From assembly GCA_902596375.1 (NCBI GenBank), contig CACJTU010000007.1, positions 1-64,000 of the forward strand: DNA of 64,000 bases, in the 5' to 3' direction. The DNA is from an uncultured Pelagibacteraceae bacterium. Lineage in GTDB: Bacteria > Pseudomonadota > Alphaproteobacteria > Pelagibacterales > Pelagibacteraceae. Below, one piece after another: positions 1 to 9,245 of this stretch; positions within the stretch are counted from its first letter, which is position 1; the number at the start of each line of letters is the position of its first letter. The notes below the pieces were generated by a model that saw only the letters and a list, made by a program, of their open reading frames with translations, was not told where the DNA came from and did no database searches. The translations under genes and the position numbers were made by a program.

Positions 1-1
1 G

Positions 2-448
2 GTAAAATTACCAAAAAAATATCAAAATAAAAGTTTTATAGTTATGGATGGTGAATTTGCATGCCTAGATCCTTATTTAGGTACCAATTATCATCTATTG
101 AGTGATGTTAAAAATTCTAAAATTGAAATTTTGAATTCAAAATTTCCAAATTTCAAAAATAAAATGAAAAATTTATTAAAAAAAAACTTAGATAAAAGAA
201 TTAATCAATCTAATTTTTATAAATTTAAAAAAAACTGCTTAAAATATTTCCCTTTTTTGGAAAAAATTAAATTTATTGGATCATTTAAAGTAATAAGAAC
301 TTTATCTTTAAACAATAAATCTAAGAAAAATGACGAAAGACTATCCTACATTACAATTCATTCAAAAAAAATTATTTCAATTTTAGCGGGTAAATGGAAT
401 ACAAGTATTTATATCGCCAAAAAGTTAGGTGAGATCATTGAAAAATAA
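2..448 (+). CDS. FAD-dependent oxidoreductase, C-terminal part (partial at window start)
   Basis: The frame is open from base 2, so the ATG at 44 listed by the ORF track is internal and the true start lies outside the window. About 148 residues are visible. The opening VMDGEFACLDPY and the closing GKWNTSIYIAKKLGE resemble the C-terminal part of DAO-type FAD oxidoreductases, where the last helix closes over the flavin. The glycine-rich FAD-binding N-terminus is not in the window, so this is a family guess. The stop lies 20 nt inside the next gene, so the two are co-transcribed. Substrate unknown. Confidence 0.55.
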   Translation, partial: VKLPKKYQNKSFIVMDGEFACLDPYLGTNYHLLSDVKNSKIEILNSKFPNFKNKMKNLLKKNLDKRINQSNFYKFKKNCLKYFPFLEKIKFIGSFKVIRTLSLNNKSKKNDERLSYITIHSKKIISILAGKWNTSIYIAKKLGEIIEK

Positions 449-1367
449 AAAAATTTTAATTCTTGGTCATACTGGTTTTGTTGGTAAAGAATTATCAAAA
501 AAATTTTATTCTTATAAAATTAATCATGATTGTTTTTCAAAAAGTCAAATTATATTTAATGGAAATTCTAAAAATAACAAAGATAAAAATAAATTATTAC
601 GTGAAATGATTTTAAAAAATGATGTGATAATTAATTGTGTAGGTGAAAATATAAATAAAAAATACATGAACTCAAGAAATTACATTTTTGTAAAAAAAAT
701 TTTAGACGCAATAAGAAAAACAAGGAAAAAGAAACATTTAATTCATTTGAGCAGTTGTGCTGTTTATGGAAAATATTTTCATTATAAAAATTATATAATT
801 GATGAAAAAACTGTGCCTCAACCAATTTCTAAATACGCAAAAACAAAACTGAAGGGTGAAAAGATTATTGTCAATAACAATATTAAAAATTTGAATTATA
901 CAATCATCAGACCTTCACAAGTTGTGGGTAAAAATATGAATGCCCTAGGTTTTATTAATTTATCTAAATTTGTAAAAAAAAAAATATTTGTATATGTATC
1001 AACTATTCATGCCGTTAGAAATTACGTTAATTCTGATGATCTGACAAATTTAATTTTTAGAATTTGTAATAAAAATAAAGATAAAAATACTATTTATATC
1101 ATATCTAGATATTCAAGACTTGAAAGTATAATTAAATTTATAGAAAAAAGACAAAAAATTAACTCTTACTTTAAATTGATAATTCCAAAACCTTTTATTA
1201 TTACAGTAGTAAATATCATAAGATTTTTCTATAAAGATTTTCCAGTTAACAAAGAAATTATTGAAGGTTTGAGCATTACAACAAAAATTAGGTCCAATAT
1301 ATTTAAGGACTTTAAGAATTTTAATTTGAGAAATATAAATAATTATTTACAAACCATAACTAGATAA
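429..1367 (+). CDS. NAD-dependent epimerase/dehydratase (extended SDR)
   Basis: An extended short-chain dehydrogenase/reductase of 312 residues. The nucleotide-binding motif GHTGFVG is at residues 13-19, a Ser-rich strand end HLSSCAVYG at about 106-114, and the catalytic pair Y-A-K-T-K at 136-140. Members of this fold reduce, epimerise or dehydrate nucleotide-sugars in the cytoplasm; the substrate cannot be read from the sequence. The start is GTG at 429, overlapping the upstream gene; a TTG at 438 is an alternative that gives MKNKKILILGHTG. It sits at the head of a polysaccharide cluster and probably makes a sugar-nucleotide precursor for it. Confidence 0.75.
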   Translation: MRSLKNKKILILGHTGFVGKELSKKFYSYKINHDCFSKSQIIFNGNSKNNKDKNKLLREMILKNDVIINCVGENINKKYMNSRNYIFVKKILDAIRKTRKKKHLIHLSSCAVYGKYFHYKNYIIDEKTVPQPISKYAKTKLKGEKIIVNNNIKNLNYTIIRPSQVVGKNMNALGFINLSKFVKKKIFVYVSTIHAVRNYVNSDDLTNLIFRICNKNKDKNTIYIISRYSRLESIIKFIEKRQKINSYFKLIIPKPFIITVVNIIRFFYKDFPVNKEIIEGLSITTKIRSNIFKDFKNFNLRNINNYLQTITR

Positions 1368-1479
1368 AATTTTAATATTCCTAAATTAATATTAAAATAA
1401 AATTAATGATTTCGATTATACTATATTGTATTAAAATTAAATGAAGAGTCACAAAATTACTAATTTAAAAAATAAAAGC

Positions 1480-2406
1480 ATGATTAAAGTATTAATATTA
1501 GGTGGAAATGGTTACCTTGGAACTGTTTTTATTAATAATTTTAAAAAGAAAATTAAATTAGACAGTCCACAAAGAAGAAAACTAAATTTATTCTCAATAA
1601 AACAAATCGATAAATTCTTTAGTAAGAATGATTTAAATTATAACATTATTATAAATTTTTGTGTCTATCAACAAACAGGGCCCTATTTAGTTAAAAATGC
1701 AAAGCAGGTAAAAGATTTAAATAATTTATTAAACAAAAATATTTTATACTTATGGAAAAAATATTTACCAAATAGCAAGATGATATCTATAGGTGCAAGC
1801 TGTGCATATAGTCCGTATCGTAAAGGATTTTCATACACAAAGGGAAAACTTTTTGGGGGCACAAAAGATTTTGCACTATCAAAAAGAATTTTTGCAAAAG
1901 GTTGCGATGCTTTATTTAAAAAATTTAAAATGAAATATATTATTTTAGTACCAGGTACTTTAATAGGTCCAGGAGAACAGTTAAATGCAAAAAAAATGCA
2001 TTTTTTTAATGGTGGTTTGCTTAGAGCAGCTTTATATAAAAATAAAATTAAAAAAAACTTTCGCTTCATTATGAACAGAAACGTAATTAGAGAATTATCA
2101 TCTGTTGATGAGGTCTCATATCAAATTTATAAAATCTTAAAAACAAAAAAAACTGGAATAATAAATTTAAATCCAAACTATAGAATATCATTAGAACAAT
2201 TTTATGGACTTATTGAAAATAGATTAAAAATAAAAAAAAGTGGAAATTTTAAAAGCACTATTTTTAATGCATCAATCAGTAAGTCGTATAGAGTATTTGT
2301 AAAACATGACTTTAGTAAAAAAAAGTCAATAATTAATATGGGTTTTTTAAATTTATTTGACCGAACATATAAATATTTTTCAAAAGCAATCAGTAAAAAA
2401 CTATAA
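1480..2406 (+). CDS. SDR family NAD-dependent epimerase/reductase, GDP-fucose-synthase-like
   Basis: I choose ATG 1480, not the track's 1441, because the Rossmann motif then follows directly (MIKVLILGGNGYLG), giving 308 residues. IGASCAYSP and the later FALSKRIFAKGC line up with the SSCIYP and YxxxK segments of GDP-L-fucose synthase-like SDRs. The Tyr of YxxxK is read here as Phe (DNA ttt), while a different Tyr-x3-Lys (YTKGK) occurs about 15 residues earlier. Either the catalytic Tyr has moved or the enzyme is not a standard oxidoreductase. VPGTLIGPGEQL is a typical post-catalytic segment. Probably a sugar-nucleotide modifying enzyme of the island. Confidence 0.65.
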   Translation: MIKVLILGGNGYLGTVFINNFKKKIKLDSPQRRKLNLFSIKQIDKFFSKNDLNYNIIINFCVYQQTGPYLVKNAKQVKDLNNLLNKNILYLWKKYLPNSKMISIGASCAYSPYRKGFSYTKGKLFGGTKDFALSKRIFAKGCDALFKKFKMKYIILVPGTLIGPGEQLNAKKMHFFNGGLLRAALYKNKIKKNFRFIMNRNVIRELSSVDEVSYQIYKILKTKKTGIINLNPNYRISLEQFYGLIENRLKIKKSGNFKSTIFNASISKSYRVFVKHDFSKKKSIINMGFLNLFDRTYKYFSKAISKKL

Positions 2407-2474
2407 ATTAAATTCTCTTACTAGTTTAATATATTGAATTAATATATATTTTGCTTTGTTTCCAAATAAATGTA

Positions 2475-3584
2475 ATGAAAAAAAAAATATTGATACTAGC
2501 TACTTCACAAGTAACTATTGAAAGTTTTTTACTACCTCACATTAAAAAATTAAAAAAAAAATACGATATAACAATTTTAACAAAATTAAATATTAATAGA
2601 TTAATTATATCTGACGTTAAAATTTATAATATTAATTTAGATAGAAAGATAAATATTCTAAATGATATTAAAAATCTAATTTATTTATACAATTTTTTAA
2701 AGTTAAACAATTTTAATTTTATTTTTACTATTACACCAAAAGCTGGTTTACTTGGAATGTTGAGTGCATTTGTAAATAAAATTCCTATAAGGCTACACAT
2801 TTTTACTGGACAGGTTTGGTCAAATAAAAATTTTCTTTATAAGTATATTTTGAAATTATTTGATAAATTAATTATGAAGCTTTCTAATGAAACCTTGTGT
2901 GATGGCAAAAGACAGAGAGAATTTCTAATAAAAAATTCTTTCTCCAAAAAAATAAAAGTTTTAGGAAATGGCTCAATTTGTGGAGTTGATACAAATTTAT
3001 TTAAACCAAACAAAAAACAAAAACTTAATTTAAGAAAAAAATTTAAGATTAAAAATAATGAAGTTGTTTTTTTATATGTTGGAAGAATTAATAAAGATAA
3101 AGGTATTAATAATATTTTAAGCACCTCAAAATTATTATCGGATTCAAATTTTAAATGTAGATTTATATTTGTAGGGAATCATGAGGATGAAAATCTTAAG
3201 CATGAAATAAAAAAAAATAAAAAAGTCATTCATGTTAATCATTTAAGAAATATAAGTAAATTTTATCAGTTTGCTGATATTTATATTACATCAAGTTATC
3301 GGGAAGGCTTTGGAATGACTGTTGCCCAGGCTATGTCTAGTGGTTTGCCAGTCATTGGAACAAATATTTATGGATTAAAAGATTTACTAAAAAATGGAAA
3401 AAATTGTATTACATATGAGCCAGATGATTTAAATAAGCTTTATCTGGCATGTTGTAAATTGATAGAAAATGAAAAATTAAGAAAAAAATTTGGTTTACTT
3501 GGTAGGAAAATAATAGTTAAAAATTTTCAAGAGAAAGATCTAGTAAGAAGATTTGAAAATTTTTTTAAATTAAAGTTAAGTTAA
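2475..3584 (+). CDS. Glycosyltransferase family 4 (GT-B)
   Basis: A two-domain GT-B glycosyltransferase of 369 residues. ATG 2475 is preferred because MKKKILILATSQ begins the first Rossmann strand. The segment PKAGLLGML ... HIFTGQVW is typical of WbpH/PglA-like GT4 enzymes that add a sugar to an undecaprenyl-linked acceptor at the inner membrane. The C-terminal donor site reads SSYREGFGMTVAQAMSSG: the first Glu of the EX7E motif is kept and the second is Gln. It touches the next gene stop-to-start, so it is translationally linked to the phosphoglycosyl transferase. Likely adds the second sugar of the repeat unit. Confidence 0.85.
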   Translation: MKKKILILATSQVTIESFLLPHIKKLKKKYDITILTKLNINRLIISDVKIYNINLDRKINILNDIKNLIYLYNFLKLNNFNFIFTITPKAGLLGMLSAFVNKIPIRLHIFTGQVWSNKNFLYKYILKLFDKLIMKLSNETLCDGKRQREFLIKNSFSKKIKVLGNGSICGVDTNLFKPNKKQKLNLRKKFKIKNNEVVFLYVGRINKDKGINNILSTSKLLSDSNFKCRFIFVGNHEDENLKHEIKKNKKVIHVNHLRNISKFYQFADIYITSSYREGFGMTVAQAMSSGLPVIGTNIYGLKDLLKNGKNCITYEPDDLNKLYLACCKLIENEKLRKKFGLLGRKIIVKNFQEKDLVRRFENFFKLKLS

Positions 3585-4160
3585 ATGTATAATTTTTTAA
3601 ATCAAATTTTTGCATCAATTTTGTTTATAATTTTATTACCAGTTATAATTTTTATTTCATTATTTTTATTAATAAATATTGGTAGACCAATTATTTTTAA
3701 ACAAAGAAGATCAGGATTTAAGGGTAAAGCATTTTATTTATATAAATTTAGAACAATGACAATTAATAGAAATAAAAATGACCTCAATAGAATATATAAA
3801 TCAACTCTGTTTTTAAGAAATAGTAGATTAGATGAATTACCACAATTGCTAAACATCATCAAAGGAGATTTAAATTTTGTTGGTCCTAGACCATTACTTA
3901 TAGAGTATAATAAATTATATAACAAAACTCAGATAAAAAGGTTAGATGTAATGCCAGGGATTACAGGATGGGCCCAAGTTAACGGAACAAATAACATTAG
4001 CTGGTCAAAGAAGTTTAAGTTGGATATATGGTATGTTGAAAATAAATCAGTGATGTTTGATTTAAAAATAATATATCTCACAATAGTTTTTATTTTTAAA
4101 AAATTTATGGGAAATAAAGACAAAAATATAATTGTTAAAAAATTTAATGGAAAAAATTAA
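3585..4160 (+). CDS. Bacterial sugar transferase (initiating phosphoglycosyl transferase, PglC/WcaJ-type)
   Basis: A monotopic phosphoglycosyl transferase of 191 residues that moves a sugar-1-phosphate from a nucleotide-sugar to undecaprenyl phosphate, starting glycan assembly on the inner membrane. One hydrophobic re-entrant segment lies at about residues 3-33, then the family signatures KFRTM, the catalytic Asp-Glu in RLDELPQLLN, VGPRPLL and PGITGWAQVNG. This is the short PglC-like form without the N-terminal membrane domain of WcaJ/WbaP. It starts directly after the upstream stop, and its stop overlaps the ATG of the aminotransferase. Confidence 0.92.
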   Translation: MYNFLNQIFASILFIILLPVIIFISLFLLINIGRPIIFKQRRSGFKGKAFYLYKFRTMTINRNKNDLNRIYKSTLFLRNSRLDELPQLLNIIKGDLNFVGPRPLLIEYNKLYNKTQIKRLDVMPGITGWAQVNGTNNISWSKKFKLDIWYVENKSVMFDLKIIYLTIVFIFKKFMGNKDKNIIVKKFNGKN

Positions 4161-5314
4161 TGTATCCGAGATGGCCAAAATTTTCAGATAGTGAAGCACA
4201 AAAAGTAAAAGATGTACTTTTATCAGGTAAAATTAATTATTGGACAGGGCAACTTTGTACTACCTTTGAAAATAAATTTGCTAAGTATTTTAATAGAAAA
4301 TTTGGTATAAGCGTTTCAACAGGTTCAGTAGCATTAGATTTAGCTTTAAAATCACTTAATCTAAATAAAAATGATGAAGTTTTAGTTACACCCAGATCAT
4401 ATATAGCATCAGCTAGCTGTGTTGTTTCACAAAATTTAAAACCAATATTTGTGGATGTTGATCTAAATTCACAAAATATTTCATTTGAAGATTTAAAAAG
4501 AAAAATATCAAAAAAAACTAAGGCAATAATCCTGGTTCATCTCGCAGGTTTCCCATGTGAAATGAATAAAATACTTAAAATATGTAAAAAACATAGGATA
4601 AAAATTATTGAAGATTGCTCTCAAGCACATGGAGCAAAATATGATTCAAAATTTGTTGGATCATTTGGTGACTTATCTATATGGAGTTTTTGTAATGATA
4701 AAATAATGTCTACTGGAGGGGAAGGAGGAATGATATTAACAAATAATATTAAGTATTTTAAAAAAATTTTTGCACTCAAAGATTGTGGAAAGAATATTGA
4801 CAAAATAAGGATTAGTAAATTTAAACCACAATTTCAATGGATACACGACTCAATAGGCAGTAATTATAGAATGACCGAAATGCAAGCTGCTATTGGAATT
4901 TATCAGTTACAAAATTTAAATAAATGGGTAAAAAAAAGAAATTCATTTTCCTTAAAAATTAATAAAGTTTTAAATAATTTTCCTTATATAAGAACTACAA
5001 AAATTTCTAAAAATTTTTATCATTCTTTTTATAGATGTTATTTTTTTTTAGATTTTAATAAAATGAGAAATAAAATTTCTAGAGAAAGTTTAATTTTTTC
5101 ACTTAAAAAACATAATATTGAATGTAATGTAGGTTCTTGTCCTGAAATATATTTAGAAAAAGCTTTTAAAAATAAATTTAAAATAAAAAGATTAATTAAT
5201 GCAAAGATTTTAGGCAAAACATCAGTGGCTTTATTTATTAATCATAATTTTTCAAAAAAACAAGAATCACATTATTTGAAATCTTTAAATAAAATTTTAA
5301 GAAAAAATTTATAA
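4160..5314 (+). CDS. DegT/DnrJ/EryC1/StrS family PLP-dependent sugar aminotransferase
   Basis: A 384-residue sugar aminotransferase. Visible hallmarks are STGSVALDLAL near residue 55, EDCSQAHGA (Asp stacking under PLP) at about 152-160 and the Schiff-base Lys in CNDKIMSTGGEGG at about 180. Such enzymes transfer an amino group from glutamate to a 4-keto or 3-keto nucleotide-sugar in the cytoplasm. The next gene encodes a 4,6-dehydratase that would make the 4-keto substrate, so the pair resembles PglF-PglE (UDP-4-amino-trideoxy-sugar synthesis). No PglD-like acetyltransferase is visible nearby. ATG overlaps the preceding stop. Confidence 0.88.
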   Translation: MYPRWPKFSDSEAQKVKDVLLSGKINYWTGQLCTTFENKFAKYFNRKFGISVSTGSVALDLALKSLNLNKNDEVLVTPRSYIASASCVVSQNLKPIFVDVDLNSQNISFEDLKRKISKKTKAIILVHLAGFPCEMNKILKICKKHRIKIIEDCSQAHGAKYDSKFVGSFGDLSIWSFCNDKIMSTGGEGGMILTNNIKYFKKIFALKDCGKNIDKIRISKFKPQFQWIHDSIGSNYRMTEMQAAIGIYQLQNLNKWVKKRNSFSLKINKVLNNFPYIRTTKISKNFYHSFYRCYFFLDFNKMRNKISRESLIFSLKKHNIECNVGSCPEIYLEKAFKNKFKIKRLINAKILGKTSVALFINHNFSKKQESHYLKSLNKILRKNL

Positions 5315-5316
5315 AA

Positions 5317-7125
5317 ATGAGTTATTTGAATTTTTTTAGACAAATAAATTATCAAGCCAAAATTTTGCTTCTGTTGATTTTTGATTTTTTTTTAATTTCA
5401 ATATCATCATTTTTAACTGAAATTATATATCTGGGCTACATACCACAGTTAGCTAATGCTCTTTTTTTGTATATTTTTATTTATGTAATATTTTATTCTT
5501 TTTTTTCTTATTTCTTTAAAGTTTATAAGCTGTTAAATCGATTTTTCGGTATATATTATTTGCAAAATATTTTTTTGGTTATATCCCTAGCCTCATTATC
5601 GCTATTTTTATTTAAATTTATATTTGACTTTAGGTACCTTAATTTAAATTTTATAATTTTACAGGGTTTAATATTATTGATATTAATTACTTCTTCGAGA
5701 GTATCTATACAAAGATTATACTTTCATAATACGGAAAAAAATCAAAATAAATTTAATACAATAATATTTGGAGCAGGGTCTGAGGGAATTAATTTATACA
5801 GGAGTCTAAAAATTAATAGTAATTATAATTTTGTTGCATTTATTGATGAGGATATTAATAAAATTGGAAGATTTGCTGATGATTTGCAAGTTTACTCTAC
5901 CTCAGGTATTCAATCTTTAAAAAAAAAATATAATATTTCTAAATGCTTTCTTTGTATTCCATCGGCATCAAGTTTGAAATTGAAAGAAATTGCTCAAATT
6001 TTAGATTCTAACAATATAGAAATAATTGAATTAAAAAAAAATGAAATTAATAGTTATAATTTACCTATTGAGATTAATCGTAATAATAGAATAGAAGATT
6101 TAACTTATGTTGAAAGTTTCATTAAAAATAAAACTGCGTTAGTTACAGGAGCAGCTGGATCAATCGGACAAGAAATATGCACTCAACTTAAAAACTTGAA
6201 TGCTAAAAAGATTTATTGTTTAGATAGTAATGAATATAGCTTAGCTAAACTAAAAAAAAAAATTGAGTCATTAAAATTAACAAATTTTGAATATGTTCTT
6301 TTGGATTTAACAAATAATGATTTGTTAAAGAATTTTTTTAATTCTAAACAAATAGATATAGTTTTTCATGCTGCAGCTCACAAGCACGTAGACATAGTTG
6401 AAGAAAATATTGGTTATAGTTGTAGAAATAATTTAAAATCAATAATGAATGTCCTTGAAACATGTTATTCATCTAACATAAAAAATTTTGTTTTTGTTTC
6501 TACAGATAAAGCTGTACGTCCAACTAATGTAATGGGGCTTACTAAAAGGTGTGGGGAACTAATTACATATTATTATTCTCAAAAAAACAAAAGTAATAAT
6601 TATTGCTCAGTGAGATTTGGTAATGTTATAGGAAGTTCAGGAAGTTTATTAGAGATACTTAGAAAACAAGTTTATGATGGTGGCCCAATTACTCTAACTG
6701 ATAAAAAAGCAACCAGATTTTTTATGACAATATCAGATGCTGTAAGTTTAGTTTTAAAAAGCACATCACTCAAAAAGAATGGTAAAATATTTGTTTTGAA
6801 TATGGGCAATCCTATCAATATTTATCAGCTGATTAAAAGTTTCTTAAAAGAAAATAGTTTGAATGAAAGAAATGCATCTGATTTAGATATCAAAAATAGT
6901 GTTGAAATAAAAATAATAGGATTAAGAAAAGGAGAAAAATTACATGAAGAATTATTTTATGATGATAACTATGAAAAATGTGATGAAATGATTTTTTCTG
7001 AAAATATAGATAATAAGTATTCAAAAATAAATTTAGAGAAGTTTGAAAAAGAATTAAATTACCTTGTTAAATCAAATTCAAACACAGATATAAAAAAATT
7101 TCTTAAAACTTTTGCAAATCTTTAA
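5317..7125 (+). CDS. Membrane-anchored nucleotide-sugar 4,6-dehydratase (PglF/WbpM/CapD family)
   Basis: A 602-residue protein. The N-terminal 115 or so residues form about four hydrophobic helices. A first Rossmann-like domain follows (IIFGAGSEG, about residue 148), then the catalytic extended SDR (ALVTGAAGSIGQE, about 275-287). HAAAHKHV and STDKAVRPTNVMGLTKR are signatures of the UDP-GlcNAc 4,6-dehydratase family, and GLRKGEKLHEEL closes it. The family makes UDP-2-acetamido-2,6-dideoxy-4-keto-hexose, the substrate expected for the aminotransferase upstream. The stop overlaps the start of the next gene by one base. Confidence in family is high; the exact product is inferred. Confidence 0.93.
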   Translation: MSYLNFFRQINYQAKILLLLIFDFFLISISSFLTEIIYLGYIPQLANALFLYIFIYVIFYSFFSYFFKVYKLLNRFFGIYYLQNIFLVISLASLSLFLFKFIFDFRYLNLNFIILQGLILLILITSSRVSIQRLYFHNTEKNQNKFNTIIFGAGSEGINLYRSLKINSNYNFVAFIDEDINKIGRFADDLQVYSTSGIQSLKKKYNISKCFLCIPSASSLKLKEIAQILDSNNIEIIELKKNEINSYNLPIEINRNNRIEDLTYVESFIKNKTALVTGAAGSIGQEICTQLKNLNAKKIYCLDSNEYSLAKLKKKIESLKLTNFEYVLLDLTNNDLLKNFFNSKQIDIVFHAAAHKHVDIVEENIGYSCRNNLKSIMNVLETCYSSNIKNFVFVSTDKAVRPTNVMGLTKRCGELITYYYSQKNKSNNYCSVRFGNVIGSSGSLLEILRKQVYDGGPITLTDKKATRFFMTISDAVSLVLKSTSLKKNGKIFVLNMGNPINIYQLIKSFLKENSLNERNASDLDIKNSVEIKIIGLRKGEKLHEELFYDDNYEKCDEMIFSENIDNKYSKINLEKFEKELNYLVKSNSNTDIKKFLKTFANL

Positions 7126-8357
7126 TGTCTTTAGACAACAAAATAAAGTCACTTTCTTTATTGATTTATTTGATTCCATTATCAATGGTTTTAGGAATAT
7201 TAGTTACAGAAATATTAATTTTAATTATAACAATTTTTTTTACTTATTACTGCATATCTAATAAAAGCTATTTTTACTTTAAAAGTAAATATTTTAAATT
7301 GTTTATGATTATTTATTTATTTTTAATTTTGAATTCTACTTTCAGTCAAGACATAATTCTTTCTTTAAAAGTTTCTCTGCCATATATAAGATATGGAATT
7401 CTTTCTTTAGCAATTTGGTTTGTACTTGAAAATAATAAAGATTTTTTAAAATATTTTAGATATTTTTTATTATTACCTATTTCTTTTTTAATTTTTGATG
7501 GATTTATTCAGTATATTTTTGGTCAAAATATAATTGGCTATAGTACACAATCATCAAGACTATCAAGCTTTTTTTTCGATGAATGGATTTTAGGATCTTT
7601 TATTCAAAAATTTTTTCCGTTACTTATAATTGTTTTATTTTACAATAATGAAACTCATAAATATCTTTATTTTAAATTATGCTTTCTATTTTTTGGTTAT
7701 TTGATTGTTTTTTTAAGTGGAGAAAGAGCAGCTTTTTATTTATTAACTTTTTATTTAATTATAGTCTTAGTTCCACTATCTTTTATAAACAGTAGAATAA
7801 ATAAATTTTTTTATTTTTTAATACCTATACTAATTTTGTTTTTTGTATTTTCACCTATTAAACATAGAATATTTTTGATTAACTCGGAAAATAATCTAAA
7901 AACATCAATCATCAAGTTTTATAACTCTAATTATGATACTTATCTAAAAACATCCGTTAAAATTTTTTCAGATCATAAGATTATTGGATCAGGAATTAAA
8001 ACTTATAGAGTTTTGTGTAAAGAGTATTATGATATAGATCCAATTAAATCGTGCTCAACACACCCTCATAATTACTACATACAAGTTCTTGCTGAAACTG
8101 GTTTGATTGGTATTTTTATATTAATATTAATTTTATTATACCTAATTATAAATTATATCCGATTGATTTCTAGAGGAAGATCTTACCTGACAAAAAATTA
8201 TTTTAATTTTATAATTATATCTGGCTTAATAGTATTTTTATGGCCATTTGCAACTACAGGAAGTTTATTTAATAATTTTATTTCAATAATTTTATTTTTT
8301 AATTTTGGATTTTTATTAAAAAATATTAATAGTAAAAAACCTAAAAATATCATATAA
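7125..8357 (+). CDS. O-antigen ligase/polymerase family membrane protein (Wzy/WaaL-like)
   Basis: A 410-residue integral membrane protein with about ten or more hydrophobic segments and one large periplasmic loop near residues 250-315. The loop contains KTYRVLCKEYY and the segment CSTHPHNYYIQVLAETG, the HPHN-type signature of the Wzy_C/O-antigen ligase family. Such proteins polymerise lipid-linked repeats or ligate them to lipid A core in the periplasm; ligase and polymerase cannot be told apart by eye. It overlaps the dehydratase by 1 nt and precedes kdsA, fitting a lipopolysaccharide or capsule assembly role. Confidence 0.85.
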   Translation: MSLDNKIKSLSLLIYLIPLSMVLGILVTEILILIITIFFTYYCISNKSYFYFKSKYFKLFMIIYLFLILNSTFSQDIILSLKVSLPYIRYGILSLAIWFVLENNKDFLKYFRYFLLLPISFLIFDGFIQYIFGQNIIGYSTQSSRLSSFFFDEWILGSFIQKFFPLLIIVLFYNNETHKYLYFKLCFLFFGYLIVFLSGERAAFYLLTFYLIIVLVPLSFINSRINKFFYFLIPILILFFVFSPIKHRIFLINSENNLKTSIIKFYNSNYDTYLKTSVKIFSDHKIIGSGIKTYRVLCKEYYDIDPIKSCSTHPHNYYIQVLAETGLIGIFILILILLYLIINYIRLISRGRSYLTKNYFNFIIISGLIVFLWPFATTGSLFNNFISIILFFNFGFLLKNINSKKPKNII

Positions 8358-8363
8358 AAATTA

Positions 8364-9245
8364 ATGTCAAAAATTAATCATAAAGAATTTTCAGTAGGTT
8401 ACGGTAAAGTTAAAAAAGTTAAAGTTGGAAAATTTAATCCCTTGGTTTTTATTGGAGGACCTTGTGCGATAGAAAGTAGAGATCATTCTTTAAAGATGGC
8501 CTCCAAGATAAAAAAAATTTGTAACAAATTGAAAATACAATTTGTTTTTAAATCTTGTTATAATAAGGACAGCAGATCATCCCCTGAAAGTTTTAATGGG
8601 ATAGGAATTGATGATGGATTAAAAATATTAGAGGATGTTAGAAACAATATAGGCGTACCTGTAGTTGCTGATTTTTCTGATCCAGCTTGGGCCCAGCCTA
8701 CAGCTGAGGTTGTAGATTTATTACAAATACCTGCTTATTTATGTAGACAAACATCAATTCTAAGAGCGGCTGGTGAAACAATAAGACCTTTATTGTTAAA
8801 AAAAGGTCAGTTTATGAGTCCTTGGAATATGAAAAATTCAGTTAGAAAGTTGGAATACTACGGAAATGATAAAATCATTCTAACTGATCGTGGAACGTTT
8901 TTTGGTTACAATATGTTAGTCAATGATATGAGATGCTTACCAATTATGAGCGAAACAGGTTACCCGGTTTGTTTCGACGCAACTCATTCAGTTCAAATGC
9001 CCACATCTATGGGTAATATTTCTGGAGGACAAAGAGAATTTATACCTTCTCTGGTTAGATCTGCATCTGCGAGTGGCATTAATGCTTTATTTATGGAAGT
9101 TCACGACAATCCTAGAAAAGCTAAATCAGATCCAAATACAGTTTTAGATATTAAGTTTTTAGAAAAAATTCTAATAATGTCTAAAAAAATGCACGAAGAA
9201 CGTATTAAGATTGATAAAAAGTTTGGAGATTTAAATGTCTACTAA
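8364..9245 (+). CDS. kdsA: 3-deoxy-8-phosphooctulonate synthase (Kdo-8-P synthase)
   Basis: Condenses phosphoenolpyruvate with D-arabinose 5-phosphate to Kdo 8-phosphate. At 293 residues it shows FIGGPCAIESRDHS, FKSCYNKDSRSS, AQPTAEVVDLLQIPAYLCRQT, DRGTFFGYN and CFDATHSVQMP, the conserved TIM-barrel signatures of KdsA. Cys in GGPCAIES (instead of Asn) suggests the metal-dependent class. FKSCYNKDSRSS departs slightly from the usual FKASFDKANRSS, so a related C8 ulosonate cannot be excluded. It lies inside the variable polysaccharide island and overlaps the CBS gene by 11 nt. Confidence 0.9.
   Translation: MSKINHKEFSVGYGKVKKVKVGKFNPLVFIGGPCAIESRDHSLKMASKIKKICNKLKIQFVFKSCYNKDSRSSPESFNGIGIDDGLKILEDVRNNIGVPVVADFSDPAWAQPTAEVVDLLQIPAYLCRQTSILRAAGETIRPLLLKKGQFMSPWNMKNSVRKLEYYGNDKIILTDRGTFFGYNMLVNDMRCLPIMSETGYPVCFDATHSVQMPTSMGNISGGQREFIPSLVRSASASGINALFMEVHDNPRKAKSDPNTVLDIKFLEKILIMSKKMHEERIKIDKKFGDLNVY

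Noticed and set aside
1370-1397. Inverted repeat TTTTAATATT-8 nt-AATATTAAAA after the first epimerase
   Set aside because: The stem is A/T only and no T-run follows; in such A+T-rich DNA it can occur by chance, so I do not call it a terminator.
1683-2069. 128-residue minus-strand ORF inside the second SDR gene
   Set aside because: Antisense shadow; the plus-strand frame has clear SDR motifs.
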